64,000 nucleotides of DNA, taken from the NCBI GenBank assembly GCA_024195265.1, contig JAJLRJ010000008.1, forward strand, positions 3,915,001-3,979,000, read 5' to 3'. This document shows, piece by piece, positions 21,320 to 32,313 of this stretch. Numbering within the stretch: position 1 is the stretch's first letter; every line of letters starts with the position of its first letter. Under the pieces are notes generated by a model, which was not told the DNA's origin, did no database searches, and saw only the letters and a program-made list of their open reading frames with translations. The stretch is from Dendrophyllia cribrosa (taxonomy: Eukaryota; Cnidaria; Anthozoa; Scleractinia; Dendrophylliidae). A program made the translations under genes and the position numbers.

Positions 21320-22180
21320 CCCGCAATGTTTTTAAGGGGGTAGCTAATAACCTGATTGAATTTACCAAGATAAAAGAAGAATATCCCTGGCCATGCTCAC
21401 CCCACTAATCGCTTAATTAAATAGTAATAATAATATGTGAATTGCATGATGACCAATGGGATGGGAGAACAAACTGCAATAGCAATTTGTAGTTTATTCC
21501 TCTTACAACTGATTTGTTTCACCTCAATATATTTCAAAATTAATGCTAGCATTCATGCTTTTTCTATCAGCTATTTAAAACACAGGAGCAGCTCCCCTAA
21601 GAGATAACCTTTACTGATCTTAAGACAGCTTGGTTAAGAGACAATCAGTTTTAACTTGAAAAACTGAAAATTGTACAGAGGGAAATTTCAGCTTACTCTA
21701 ACATTGACACCCTGAACTTTTATTGAAAAATCTCCATTGTCTCAGATGGTGATATGAAATTAAAAATAACTTGACATATATTTTACATTTTATTTTTAAA
21801 GCCTGGTTCATTCACCAAACTTTTCATGAGCTGAACTTTATTCAAATCAATAAAATACTATCTAATAAAAAAAATCAATCCTTGCTCCAAATTACATTTA
21901 ATAATTAATTATGCGGTTGATTCAGCTCGTGAAATTTTGGTTTCTAACTCAAACCCGGTCCACAGTCAAATATTCAATCAAACAGTTGATTCAGATGCCG
22001 AACTTTTCATGTACTTAATTCAAGGTATTTGCTTTGGCTTGCAAAAAGTCTGGCATCTGAACTGGGCTTAAAAGCACTTTATTTTTAAACTTTGGTTGAC
22101 TATGGGTGTTAAACACCCTTTAAATTTTCAAGTGATCAGCATTTAATTTCTCCACACTGTGACACAGTACATTACATAGT
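21320..22180. other. non-coding AT-rich stretch
   Basis: No coding or structural signal beyond repeated CCAAACTTTTCATGAGCTGA-like phrases near 21818 and 21995, suggesting an old local duplication. Confidence 0.35.
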
Positions 22181-22185
22181 ATACA

Positions 22186-22470
22186 ATGTCAAACAGACAG
22201 GCGACAAGAGCAAAGAAAAAATGCATCATTTTGTATGTTATTATTACATCTACATCATGCATGCATAATATCAGTAACACATATGCATCTGTGATGCCTG
22301 ACGGGTTCACAGCAGAATTTGTTTATAACCCTGAACTTGAAAGACACAGAATCAACACCCATCAACATTATGATGTGGCAATGTTAGAACAATGCAGGAA
22401 ACGGACGATTTACATCAATTGGACTTTGTCAAGCTACAGTGTACAGACTGAAGTCAAAGAAGGACTTTGA
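22186..22470 (+). CDS. hypothetical 94-residue open frame
   Basis: An ATG-initiated frame with protein-like composition in its second half (VMPDGFTAEFVYNPELERHR, then YDVAMLEQCRKRTIYINW). No splice signals clearly bound it and no domain is recognised. The first third is hydrophobic and could be a signal anchor. It may equally be a chance frame. Confidence 0.2.
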   Translation: MSNRQATRAKKKCIILYVIITSTSCMHNISNTYASVMPDGFTAEFVYNPELERHRINTHQHYDVAMLEQCRKRTIYINWTLSSYSVQTEVKEGL

Positions 22471-22582
22471 TACTGCATGTGATATAGTAATGAGCACGGG
22501 TTTGGCTTTATTTATGAGGCCAATTCTATTGTAGGGAGATCGTATATCCTGGGTTGACCAATACTCTTCGGCAGGAACATTT

Positions 22583-22720
22583 TCATCTTTCAAATGATAT
22601 TCGTATCCATTGTCCACTAAGGCTGATGACAGTCACATCAATAACAGCCTGCCTGAAAATATCACTGGACAGCCATCCATTTTGTCCATTGTGCCAACTA
22701 TCGGGCCACTTCACATCTCC
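22583..22720 (-). pseudogene. exon-like segment of an unrecognised protein (minus strand)
   Basis: A strong acceptor on the minus strand (CTCTGCTGTTTAG, ending at 22721) opens directly into 45 codons: GDVKWPDSWHNGQNGWLSSD, then IFRQAVIDVTVISLSGQW, then IRISFER and TGA. The W-rich, beta-strand-like pattern faintly recalls bacterial-type carbohydrate-binding module 2 (a G-W...V.V....SG.W.I.F layout), but this is a weak resemblance. No donor is visible before the stop, so it would be a terminal exon or a broken one. It may belong with the minus-strand exon at 24132-24292, but a direct join is out of frame. Confidence 0.3.
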
Positions 22721-23129
22721 CTAAACAGCAGAGAACATGTTTTTAATCCATTTCATCCTATTTTCTAAATCAATATATGAAACAATTTTCCCAAGAAGTA
22801 AATTGGAAGATACTCTTAAGCCCTGGCAGGTAAGCCTAATCTTGGAGGTTGTCTATGGGAGCTGGACATTGATACGACATACTGTCATGAAGAAGCGTTC
22901 AAGATTCGAAGACCTTCAGTATGGAACTCTTTTAAATCTGTTGGACAACTGTATTCCTTTAATCCTCTCAATTTACAGCATTTTCTTTAAACTAAATAAT
23001 TTCTTAGAATACTGTAGAGCAATACTTAGAATTTCGATTACCGGTATGTTCACCTGCCTGAAACGCTGCTACTTCGTATCCCTGGTAATGCTTACCACTT
23101 TGGCCAAAATAAATATTAATATATATTTA

Positions 23130-23154
23130 TTCTGTTATAAATATTATAACAGAA
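23130..23154. repeat. 25-nt palindrome
   Basis: Perfect 11-bp arms (TTCTGTTATAA) around ATA in an AT-rich setting. Confidence 0.6.
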
Positions 23155-23299
23155 ATATTGCATTTTCATGGTATGTACTTCAGTATATGGAGTTGTTGCA
23201 AGAGCAAATCACAAATTTGAATTGTAACATTTTGAAGAATTATAAACAAGACATTACCAATACAACGAAAAGGACCAAAAGGTGTTCCAGTTTTCATTA

Positions 23300-24130
23300 G
23301 GGTAAAAATGACAAACAGACAGTGTGAGCATCAGGCATAGATTGATAGAAGTAAACGTGAGAGTCTGAGGAACCTTTCCTAAACAGCCCTCTGTCCTATA
23401 ATAAGTCATTTGTGTTTGTGGTGAAGCTCCCAATTTGTCAATATCTTTGCAGCAATAGAAATACATATATTTTATGTGCTGGAAATTTTGTTACATAACG
23501 TTTCCTTTGTACAAACGTATGACTTTAAACAAATACAACTAATTGTCAATTCAGTTCGAACTTTAATTTGATTTGCATTCCTCTGTGGGGTTAAAAAATA
23601 CACACGTTGTAAACCAACGTCCATTTTAAACTGTAGAATATTAACAATTTAATAATTTAGAATTCTTTCATTTGTTGTGTCACTCGTCTCATATCTGTGG
23701 AACCAGAGCAGGTTTGCTAAAGTTAGTCTGTGAGCTTATATTTGACTCAAAATTCAGTTTGCAAGGCAGAAGCATGCTAATGAAATAAACACGAATCGAT
23801 AGAATAAAGCTGACGCCATTCGTTTAGAAAACTACATGTACAAACAGAAAACGGCAGCAGTTTGACCTCATGAAGAAAGGGGCACGCATTTTTCTGGGAT
23901 AAATAAACTGGGTAGAGCGAAAGACAAATAAATAAACAACGAACTGACTGTGGTGTGGGATTTGGGGGACCGTGAAATAAATAAGTTCTACTTAAGTTTT
24001 TACTCAAGTTAGCACTTAAAGACAAAAAAGGCAATTATAAAAATTCCCACTAAAACACGGAAAAAAATAAGCCAAAGTCGAAGTGAAATGAAACGAGACT
24101 ATAACCGTCGCAAAAATAGATGACTACCTA
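23300..24130. other. non-coding stretch
   Basis: A 70-codon minus-strand frame at 23254-23466 has no recognised domain. Nothing else is supported. Confidence 0.3.
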
Positions 24131-24131
24131 C

Positions 24132-24292
24132 CTTGCACAACAGACTTGGAGAACAACAAGACCAAAGCTTGTCGTGAGCCAAGACTTGGAAAATCCGCCA
24201 AAACCTCCCGAATAAAAATTCGTCAAAGGTTGTAGTAAGAGCATTTCAATCCTAAAGCTGGAACATTTTTTAAAGCCCAGAGTCCTAAGCGA
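24132..24292 (-). CDS. possible first coding exon of a minus-strand gene
   Basis: On the minus strand an excellent acceptor (CCTTTCTCTTTGCAG) precedes 24292 and a consensus donor (GTGCAAG|GTAGGT) follows 24132. An ATG at 24244 gives MLLLQPLTNFYSGGFGGFSK, then SWLTTSFGLVVLQVCCA. The end is hydrophobic, like a signal peptide or membrane anchor, and the frame stays open into the donor. A further donor GATGAAG|GTTAGTC at 24500 suggests an upstream 5'-UTR exon reaching about 24690. The promoter would then lie back to back with that of the dioxygenase gene. Downstream exons were not convincingly found. Confidence 0.35.
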
Positions 24293-24848
24293 CTGCAAAG
24301 AGAAAGGAAAGACAATGTTATTTGAAGTGATTTGAAGCTTGGGGGCCACCGGAAACTTTATGCAAATTTACTTCGAAGTTGCAGTAAAATAAGCTTAAAT
24401 TCCAAATTCCCTTCTTTTATAGGATCGTGTATCCGACGATCGTCTCAATATACAAACTCGTGATTCATAACAATAAAGCTTCAGCATCTTAAGACTAACC
24501 TTCATCGTTTGCTTTCTAATGTGAACATCTTGAACTTCGGTAAATCACATGTCAAACTCCACTTCTTCGGGCTTTTTTCTCGTTCTGTTCGCACTTTGAT
24601 CATTCAAATATCCTCATCCGAAGTCCCAGCAAACACCACGAGTATCCATAGTGTTAGAGATGTATGCAAACTTGTAATATTCTTTCATCTGTCTTGAAAA
24701 AAATCCTTCTAAAAGCGTAGATCGCCCAGTTGAAAACCCGCGGAAGCGCGCTCAAAAAAACAAATGGCGCAGTGGCTCAATGTTCCAATTCCTCTCGCGC
24801 ATGCGCAGACAAAATGCCTTTGTGCTATATACCTCTTGAATACCCAGA

Positions 24849-24958
24849 GCAACCTCGGTCCTAGGCCCTTCTCCGCTTTTCAATTCAAAATGGTGGGTGG
24901 TGCGGAGACCCACCATTTTGAATTTGAAAAGCGGAGAAGGGCCTGGGACCGAGGTTGC
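24849..24958. mobile_element. hairpin MITE in the upstream region of the dioxygenase gene
   Basis: Near-perfect 50-bp arms starting GCAACCTCGGTCCTAGGCCC enclose a 9-nt loop (GGTGCGGAG). No target duplication is clear at either boundary. It lies about 450 bp upstream of the dioxygenase start, within or near its promoter. Confidence 0.7.
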
Positions 24959-25390
24959 GTCGCGTCTACAGGCGGAAGCCGATCTTCAATCTTCACGTTC
25001 GTTCGCGTGATCAAGCGCTTGACCTGTTGGCTATCCCTGAGAGAAATAAGGGCTATTCATAATCTATTTAGATAGTGGAGTGACACGATGTGAAACTGTT
25101 ATGTAATTGTTGCAAAAGTAGAAAGCGAATCTATTTTTGCAACAATGGGTACAATTTTGCATGAGACGTTTTCAGAGATGTATAGTGAATGTGGAACGGA
25201 TCTTATGTTATCGACAGTTTAGAAAAAAAAACGATAAAAATCAGTTCTTTTTCATCATCGTAAATATATTCTTATTCTACACTGAGATACAAAATTTCTT
25301 TCTTCTTAGACAGTGTCATCTTGTGATCTTAAGTTAATTTTATTTTCTTGATTGATAACATCAGCATGATCGTTTTTTTTTTATTTCAGC

Positions 25391-28300
25391 AGTTCTCAGA
25401 AGAGCTTTTCAAATGCCACCGTTAATCGACATTTCTCCTTTGCTGAAAGGTAATCATCTAGAAAATAAATTATTGGTAATTCGGCGATCTATTCATTACT
25501 AGTATTTTCATTATCTAATTATTTATTAAAAATATTTTACTGCGGAGGAAGAAGTGATCGTTAACTATTGTTTCACATTCTATTTTTAATTCGCAGGGAA
25601 AAGTTGCCAAAAGGTAGTGAAGACAATTCATGAGGCTTGTCGGGATGTAGGTTTTTTTTACATCACGGGTCACAATGTATGCGAGCATACTACCAATAAT
25701 GTGATGAAAGCGGCCAGAAACTTCTTCGATTTGCCTTTCGAGAAGAAAAATACTCTTAGCATTAGAAAAAGCAAAGCATACCGAGGATATATCCAGAAAG
25801 GTGCGTACATTTCCCTGAGGGGGAGGGGAGGGGTGCTTCTGAAAAGTTTAGATGGGAGTGTGTGGCCCGTGAGATCAATACCCATTTTCAGACCACGGGG
25901 GGATCCGATTTGATGAGGGTGCTCATTTGTAGATTGCTAAAATCTAAAACTGGACCACCGTTACAATTATCGTGGTACCCATAAACAGGAACCCTTTGAC
26001 ATGAACGTTTAGAATTGATACATCAGTTTACATTTGTTTTCGAATAAAACAGTAATAGACTCCAATTAAACGTCGTAAGACTTTAAAAGAATAGAAAAAT
26101 TTTCTGCAGATTTCTCATTGATTTTCTGTTTGAGTTTACCGCCGTCATTTTGCAAAATAAGTGGGTTTTTTTTGTCAATTACTCCATTAGTCATATTAAG
26201 GAAGGCTAGGAAATACGTTTATCTTTAGATTTAATATAATATAGCTGTGGTTATTTCTAGTTTATTTGACATTTTTCCGCCTACAGGATCAGAAATGACG
26301 AATGGAAAAATTGATGTTAAGGAAGGAATGTTTTTTGGACCTGACGCCAAAGATGATGACCCGGATGTTATCTGTGGAACTCCAATGGTGGGTCCGAATC
26401 AGTTCCCGGATGAAAGAGACTTGCCCAACTTTTCTAACATCATCAGAAAGTACAGGGATGAAATGAAACCTGTTGGGTACGTTGATATCTAATTACTAGT
26501 ACAGACGAAAATTGTTGGCCTTTTAGGGGTGGTGGGGGGGGGGGGGGGGGGGGGGGGGGAGAGCAGTTAGTCGGTGGGGGGAGGAGGGCAGTGGACTCGA
26601 AATTGTCTTCCGAAAACATTCAAAGAAGGTCATGCATCTTCAGTATCTTCTGCAGAATCTGTTTGTTTAAATGATTTTACTTTCAATTCAAATACCTACT
26701 TCCTGTAAGTTTTTTTTAGTCTACATTTTATTTTTATTTTTGACCTTCCGCTTTCGAATTATCATGACAATGAATAAGCTTTCAGTCTGGACAAGAGAAC
26801 ATTATGGGTTATTTTCTCTTTGTCTGGAGAAATAGAAACCTGGCTAGCCTAGCTATTATAGGAAGTTAACGCTCCATGACATGAAATTCGCGTTAATTTA
26901 AAACGCGTTATATTTAATTTCTAGGAGCGTTCTTTTCTACGATCTTAATTAAGTGGAGCTTTTATTTCCGCGGCGTTAATTTTTTTCATTCTGCCCCAAA
27001 TTCTGAGTCATGTCCTTAGGTATAGCCTTAAAGAACAGCTTTCTTTGTTTAGCACATAATTTCAAACTGTATACGATAATTCGAGTTTATTCTGCCCCCC
27101 CCCCCCCCCCCCCCCCCCCCCTCACCCCGCGCTTTCTAACACAGCCACATTCCTCAAATTTGATTAGTAAACTCTTCTTCCTGGTATCGTAAGTTTTCAA
27201 TTCACAAAAATTACAAAATTTAAACTTTACCAAAATTATTTGACGCTAGATCCCAAACAAACACTGCATTTGGCAGTATCCTTGCCTTGATTACCCATGA
27301 TCAACAAGCGCGAAGTTGTCTATTTGGGTGTTCACGGCATGATTCATTCAAACTCTCAAACGTTAGAGCTGTTATATGGATGAAACACAGCAATAGCAAT
27401 AGCTGACACGCAGACATGTTTTTGTTTTTCTCAGATTGGTTCTGATGCGTGCTATAGCAAATGGACTACAACTCCGCGAGAACTATTTTGACGCCAAGTT
27501 TGCTGATCCAAGTGCCTGGTTGGCCATGTGGCATTACCCTCCTCACCCCCGTGGGGATGGCTCTTTGGGGGTTGGGGAACACACAGATCATGAAGTACTC
27601 ACCATGGTACTACAGGATGACGTGGGGGGACTGGAAGTTAAAGCCGACAATGGAGCATGGGTGGAAGTTCCTCCAATTCCAGGTTGTTCCATGAAGAAAT
27701 TTATTTATTTATTAATAAACTGACAGTAACAAATTTTAATAGCCTACAGAGTACGGATACGCACCCAAAAAAGTGCAAATATGAGACGTTATAACGCGCG
27801 TCTTTGACGGCGCGCTACGGAAAACAACGACTCCGGCCGTTTGGCCAGTGCCTAAGGGTGCGCATGTCCTTCGTCCAAGGCTCCTGCGAATCATCTCGTG
27901 AATACGGACCCTCCCATGTCCCCTACGCGTTTTGCTCCACCGACCTCCCCCCCCCCCCCCTCACCCTCTAAGTCCAACTCCCCATCCTCCCCCACTCTCC
28001 TCACCCTCCCCTCCCTCCAATGCCGTCTCCATGGGTGAGGGGTGAGGCAGGTTACCGTCACCGATCGCATTTGGAACGGGCTAAATTTATTCGCAAGCAT
28101 TATGCAATAGTCAGCGAAATTATGAAGAAAATTTTACAGCCGATAGATGAAAGGAAGGAAGGAAGGAGTAAAATGTAATTGTTGTTACTGGACGCAGAGC
28201 CATTAGGTATAGTACTTACATAATTTTTTTTCTTTCTGTAGGCACCTTTATCGTAAATGTGGGTGATCCCTTGGAAGCCTGGACGAAGGGACTCTTTCGT

Positions 28301-28522
28301 GCCAGTCTTCATCGCGTCAAGTCCTCTCCAGATAAGCACCGATATTCAGTTCCGTTCTTTTACGGGCCAAATCCGAAATGTCTTATTGAGCCAGTGGACA
28401 GTCACTTGACAAGGAACCTTAACTACAATTCCGAGTTAATGTTAGAGTTACCTTTTACATTTGGTGATTATTATCACGCTAAGTTTCAGAAGAGTTTTGA
28501 TTGGTTTTCAAAGGAAACTTGA
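25391..28522 (+). CDS. 2-oxoglutarate/Fe(II) dioxygenase, isopenicillin N synthase-like family (5 coding exons)
   Basis: Coding exons 25413-25449, 25597-25800, 26287-26476, 27435-27682 and 28242-28522 join in frame to 960 nt, 319 residues plus stop. The protein starts MPPLIDISPLL and has the DIOX_N pattern (EACRDVGFFYITGHNV, then FFDLPFEKK and YRGYI). The double-stranded beta-helix core carries the iron ligands H193 and D195 (GEHTDHEVLTMVLQD) and H250 (SLHRV), and the co-substrate-binding R260-x-S262 (RYSVPFF). It is therefore predicted to be an active soluble oxygenase; the substrate cannot be told. Length matches family members (about 310-340). An acceptor at 25388-25390 places a 5'-UTR splice before the ATG. 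Four introns obey GT/AG, but the fourth donor (CCAG|GTTGTT) is weak. Introns 3 and 4 hold long G, C and CT-rich runs. Phase continuity across all junctions makes the model strong. Confidence 0.9.
26528..26562. repeat. poly-G run in intron 3 of the dioxygenase gene
   Basis: A nearly pure G tract of over 25 bases flanked by further G-rich sequence (GGTGGGGGGAGGAGGG). It could form G-quadruplexes on the sense strand. Confidence 0.85.
27096..27132. repeat. poly-C run in intron 3 of the dioxygenase gene
   Basis: A C tract of about 26 bases ending in CTCACCCCGCG, about 300 bp upstream of exon 4. Confidence 0.85.
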
Positions 28523-28548
28523 CTGTAGTTAACAACATGCTAAATAAA

Positions 28549-28910
28549 CCCAGGGGGATATAGCCAGAGGGTTATATAATTGTGATAATTTCTAATCATA
28601 CGTTGATGACAGTACATGTAGCAGATTTTGGGTGTAAAAGGAACTGTTTGTGACGTAAAGTAATGGAACGTCCTGGTAACGGCAGATTTGTAATCGGAAT
28701 ATTCAGACACGTGTGGGATAGAATCCCGGGATAGAATTAGTTACACGCAACAATACAGTTGTTTATCCATCCTTCTTAGGAAATGACTTATGGCAAAATG
28801 TAAAGGAATAATTGTGTACCGAGAACTTTATTACTCGGTAGAATGTAGCTGGATTTACATATCGTTAAGGCACAGGAAAGGCGTCTTGATATCCGCATAA
28901 CATGAATAAA
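28549..28910. other. 3' flank of the dioxygenase gene with CCAGGGGGATATA repeats
   Basis: Begins AAATAAACCCAGGGGGATAT; the AATAAA at 28543-28548 could serve as the polyadenylation signal of the dioxygenase transcript. The CCAGGGGGATATA phrase recurs around 29250-29325. Confidence 0.5.
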
Positions 28911-28922
28911 TCAGTTGAACAT

Positions 28923-29115
28923 TGTAACTTTTACCAGATCGTTGTTTGAAGATTGTAGAATGTAAGATTGTTGCGATTGTCGCCGATTGTAAGGCTGCTG
29001 CGATTGTTGTAAGATTGTAGAAGATTGTGATTGTACGATTGTCGATGGTGAACTGCAGATTGTGACCAGATCGTAGATTGTCCAGAGATTGTTGTAAGAT
29101 TGTTGGATTGTACAA
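28923..29115. repeat. GATTGT-rich irregular repeat
   Basis: About fifteen GATTGT hexamers, often as AAGATTGT or CGATTGT, spaced irregularly by 4-15 bases, with no fixed longer unit. Frames on the minus strand give polar Ser/Thr/Ile/Gln-rich peptides and are not genes. Confidence 0.75.
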
Positions 29116-29247
29116 CTTATGTGTAACCTTGAAGCTAGAGTCCTAATAAACCGCAGAAAAGAGAAAGATACAGTCCTCGTTTTGTGTGGACCAGCGTGTG
29201 TGGAGAGATTCCTTAACGTAGTGGGAAATTCCGCGAAATATATATAA

Positions 29248-29325
29248 CCAGGGGGATACAACCAGGGGACATAACCAGGGGGATACAACCAGGGGAAGGG
29301 GGGTATTTCCAGAGGGATATAAATT
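29248..29325. repeat. minisatellite with ACCAGGGGGATACA unit
   Basis: Four to five copies of [T/A]AACCAGGGG[GATA]CA; related to the sequence at 28549. Confidence 0.7.
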
Positions 29326-29647
29326 ATGATAACACTAAAGCTACAAAATTAAAATAGTTACACAGTCGAACTTCCATGTGCGACCACCACTCCTTAGCGA
29401 CCACTTTTCCAAAATACCAGATTGCCGAGTCAGATCATTACAGTCGAAACCTGTCGTAAGCGACCAACTCTCGTAAGTGACTGCGACCACTTTCAACGCT
29501 GGTTATTTTAATTTTTCTATTGTTTTTATCCTCTGGTAACCGACCACTCGCCCATATTTTGATGTCACTACAGACGCATTAACGAAAATAAAAAACAACG
29601 AAAATTCTGTCCCTAACATCAAAACTTCAAAACCAAACGCCAACTGA

Positions 29648-30060
29648 GGCCCCGTCAACACTAATGCGTTTTTGAAAACCTCCGTTTTTGGTTCCCCGAA
29701 AACGGATAAAAAGATTTTTGTCCACACTAGGAGCTGAAAAACGATGATCCAAAGATGCATTTTCATCACCAGGCTCTGCTCGGACGTTTTTCTGTTTAAT
29801 ACGCATGCTCCAATAGCGTAAGCAATACTATGCGTTACTAGTTGTGACGTAAGCGTTTTTGAAAAGCTCCGTTTTTGCCGTCCACACTAAAACGATAGAC
29901 CTGAATTTTTCAAAAGTCTCCACTTTGAAAAGCGTTTTCGAATACCTCCGTTTTCATCGATTTCATTCTCCGTTTTTGATTGTTTTAGAGTGGACGATCG
30001 GTAAAAACGCATAAAAAAGTATGCGTTTTCAAACAAAAACGCATTAGTGTGGACGGGGCC
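29648..30060. mobile_element. Harbinger-type MITE, GGCCCCGT ends, TGA duplication
   Basis: Ends GGCCCCGTCAACACTAATGC and the complement of GGCCCCGTCCACACTAATGC, with TGA on both sides (29645-29647; 30061-30063). Subterminal AACGCATTTTTG and CCGTTTTT motifs are repeated inside. 413 bp, non-coding. Confidence 0.78.
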
Positions 30061-30210
30061 TGAATGAACCATGAAATAATGTCCCTAGCAACGGTTCACC
30101 CCCTTAAAAGGTTAACCGCTAACGTTACTCTCTTCAGCTAACCGGCTTTTTAAAGTCTTTCGTAGGAACGCTCATGGATAGGTGTCTCGCATGGGACATC
30201 ATGTTTGAGC

Positions 30211-30238
30211 AAATAAGAGAGAGAGAGAGAGAGAGAGA
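30211..30238. repeat. (GA)n microsatellite followed by CCCCTGAT repeats
   Basis: GAGAGA run, then three to four copies of GATCCCCCT. Confidence 0.8.
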
Positions 30239-30519
30239 CCCGGTGATCCCCCTGATCCCCCTGATCCCCCTGCTATCCTTTCTTTTATTTGCTCCCACCC
30301 CCTTGAACTCTCCCTAATTTATTCTTTAGGATGATTTCCATCCACAACTTACACCACAAATCGCACTTTGTCTTTGACAAACAGGCCCTAAGTGGTCAAC
30401 AAGCCTCCCAAAGGTCATGTCCAGAGGCACTTTGAAGTTTTGAAACCTAACAACGGCGAATTTAAACACTTAAGTAGTGTTATAATAATTTCAGACGCAC
30501 TCGACCTCACTCGTCTATG

Positions 30520-31530
30520 ACAAACTTTAGGTGCAAAATCGGTGGAGCAGAAGGGCGGAGATATTATGGCCAGAACTTAAAGCCAAACCCGCGATATAAA
30601 AGGCTGCTGGACTGTCCAACTCATGCAAATAAGCAAAATCTATTGTTCTTGCTCATTTGCATTAGATTCGGCGTGGGGCTTTGCACTTTTATACCGCAGG
30701 TTCGCCTTTAAGTCTAGTTGCGAGCACGTTTAGCACAAAAATTTGTCCGCAAGTTGAAATTTTTGCTGACGATGGTCGCATTTTTAATAAGTGTTTGACT
30801 GTAATCACATTTCATTGCCAGATTTACATCATACCATCATCAAGGTGATGTTAAAAACACGCAGGATGTTGTGCGATTGGGTCCTTAACTTTTTAGCGGT
30901 TTTTGAGTCTAGGCCAATGAGATCACTAGTTGTAACAATGAAAAAAGTTGACATTCCATCGTGCATTACCGTTCAGCACTATCCTTCTTATGCGGATCAT
31001 TACTTAAACCAATATTTTGTTAAAAATCGCTCCGCGTAGCACAACACGAGAGAAGAACTGATTTTTAACGCAACAATTTGTTGCGGTAACATGTTGCAAG
31101 CTTTTAAACCACTTTCAAAACCTTGCAACAGGTTGTCGCAACAAAAGTATTGCGTTAAAAATCGTCCGTGCGCTGTGGTGCGGTGCGGACTTTTTACCCA
31201 ACATTGTTGCGTTAAAAATTGTCCCATGTCCCATTACCTTTATGATCGAAAAAATCTTATTATCATAAAATAACTCAATTTGTCCAAGAAAAATTATCGA
31301 TTCAATTCCCAAAAGACCAATTTTCATAACTTTAAGAGAAAATGACCGTACGTCAACATTCAACATGCCGTTGAAGACGCTGTAATTTCGTCCAACCAAT
31401 CAGAAAAAAGAAAAGAAAGCGTTGCGCAAGCCGTCGAGCCAGCGTAAGAAATTCGCGCTAATTTTTGCATAAATTTTTATCACTGTTCAATCCAAACTTC
31501 ATAAACTCTTCTTTTTGCCTATTCAAAATT
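30520..31530. other. non-coding stretch with TTTTTAACGCAACAA inverted copies
   Basis: The phrase GTTAAAAATCG or its complement occurs at least four times between 31018 and 31220, in both orientations, around AACAGGTTGTCGCAACA. This suggests a decayed TIR element. No protein. Confidence 0.4.
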
Positions 31531-31534
31531 CAAG

Positions 31535-31864
31535 GAAATTATTGCTTAACAAGTTGTGAAAACTTTACTAGAAGTATTAAGCGCAGTACGCTAAAGAAGA
31601 AAGGAATAACAATTTACCTCGAAGGCATATTTTTTCGTGATACAAGGTAAGAACTTACCAATGGAAGTAACAATCTTTGCGGCCGTTCACGGGTCAAGCG
31701 TTTGAATGTTAATATTTGTTCTAAAATTAGTTTTATTTACATTTTGTAGGGTTTACACGACCCTAAAGAAAGCTCCCAACCTCCAGAGCTGCATTAAAAG
31801 CGTGATGAACGGTTTAGAAGTAGTGCACAAAATTATTGAAGGAGAAATATCATCAAAGACGTGA
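31535..31864 (+). CDS. 3' end of an unrecognised two-exon (or longer) gene
   Basis: An exon at about 31535-31646 ends at a consensus donor (GATACAAG|GTAAGA) and joins in phase to 31750-31864 after an acceptor ACATTTTGTAG. The joined reading is NYCLTSCENFTRSIKRSTLK, then KKGITIYLEGIFFRDTR, VYTTLKKAPNLQSCIKSVMN, GLEVVHKIIEGEISSKT and stop. The phase-exact join and low-bias sequence argue for a real gene end. The 5' part was not located, and the acceptor at 31534 is only fair. No domain is recognised. AAT/ATAA-rich sequence follows. It could be a remnant of a larger gene. Confidence 0.45.
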
Positions 31865-32313
31865 TATAATAAGAAAATTCATTGAATTCATGGTGACTTG
31901 AGACTTTTATAACAACTTTGGCAGGTTAAACTGCAGAATACCCTGCCACTTATTTCATCTAAAAAGCGATTTCAATAAAACTAGCTCTAAACTCTAAAGT
32001 TGCCGCTGAAATAGTAATTTGGTAGTACTCATCTAATCTCCTCTTGTTATGATCCCGTTTTCAGGGAATAGAGGACATTCTACAAGCGCCAATCTCCTCT
32101 AACGAACACCTCTGCAAGGAAAACCACCATCTTCTGCAATCTTGGCTCTGCCCTCTGGACTGTGAATGACAAAGTAGAACAGCAAGAAAAAGATAAAGTT
32201 CGTCGTAGACATTTTATGGTTGTGGTATCGTACGCTTTTCTTTGGTTTTCATTGCCCAGATCCAAACTTATGGTTGGATTTAATTGCAGAATACGCGTAA
32301 TGTTGTCGGGTTA

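Larger units (their letters stand above)
29441..30801. mobile_element. probable pogo/Tigger-like element, decayed
   Basis: The left end CAGTCGAAACCTGTCGTAAG follows a TA (29439-29440). The right end at about 30801, complement of CAGTCAAACACTTATT, is followed by TA. Both ends contain GCGACCA motifs, but similarity is only partial. A second such start lies at about 29366 (CAGTCGAACTTCC). The interior carries the Harbinger-type MITE at 29648. No transposase frame is seen. Confidence 0.4.

Noticed and set aside
22737..23300. 187-codon plus-strand frame starting MFLIHFILF
   Set aside because: AT-rich composition giving Ile/Tyr/Asn-rich sequence, an internal strong plus-strand donor (CCCTGGCAG|GTAAGC at 22830), and no domain; not called as one protein.
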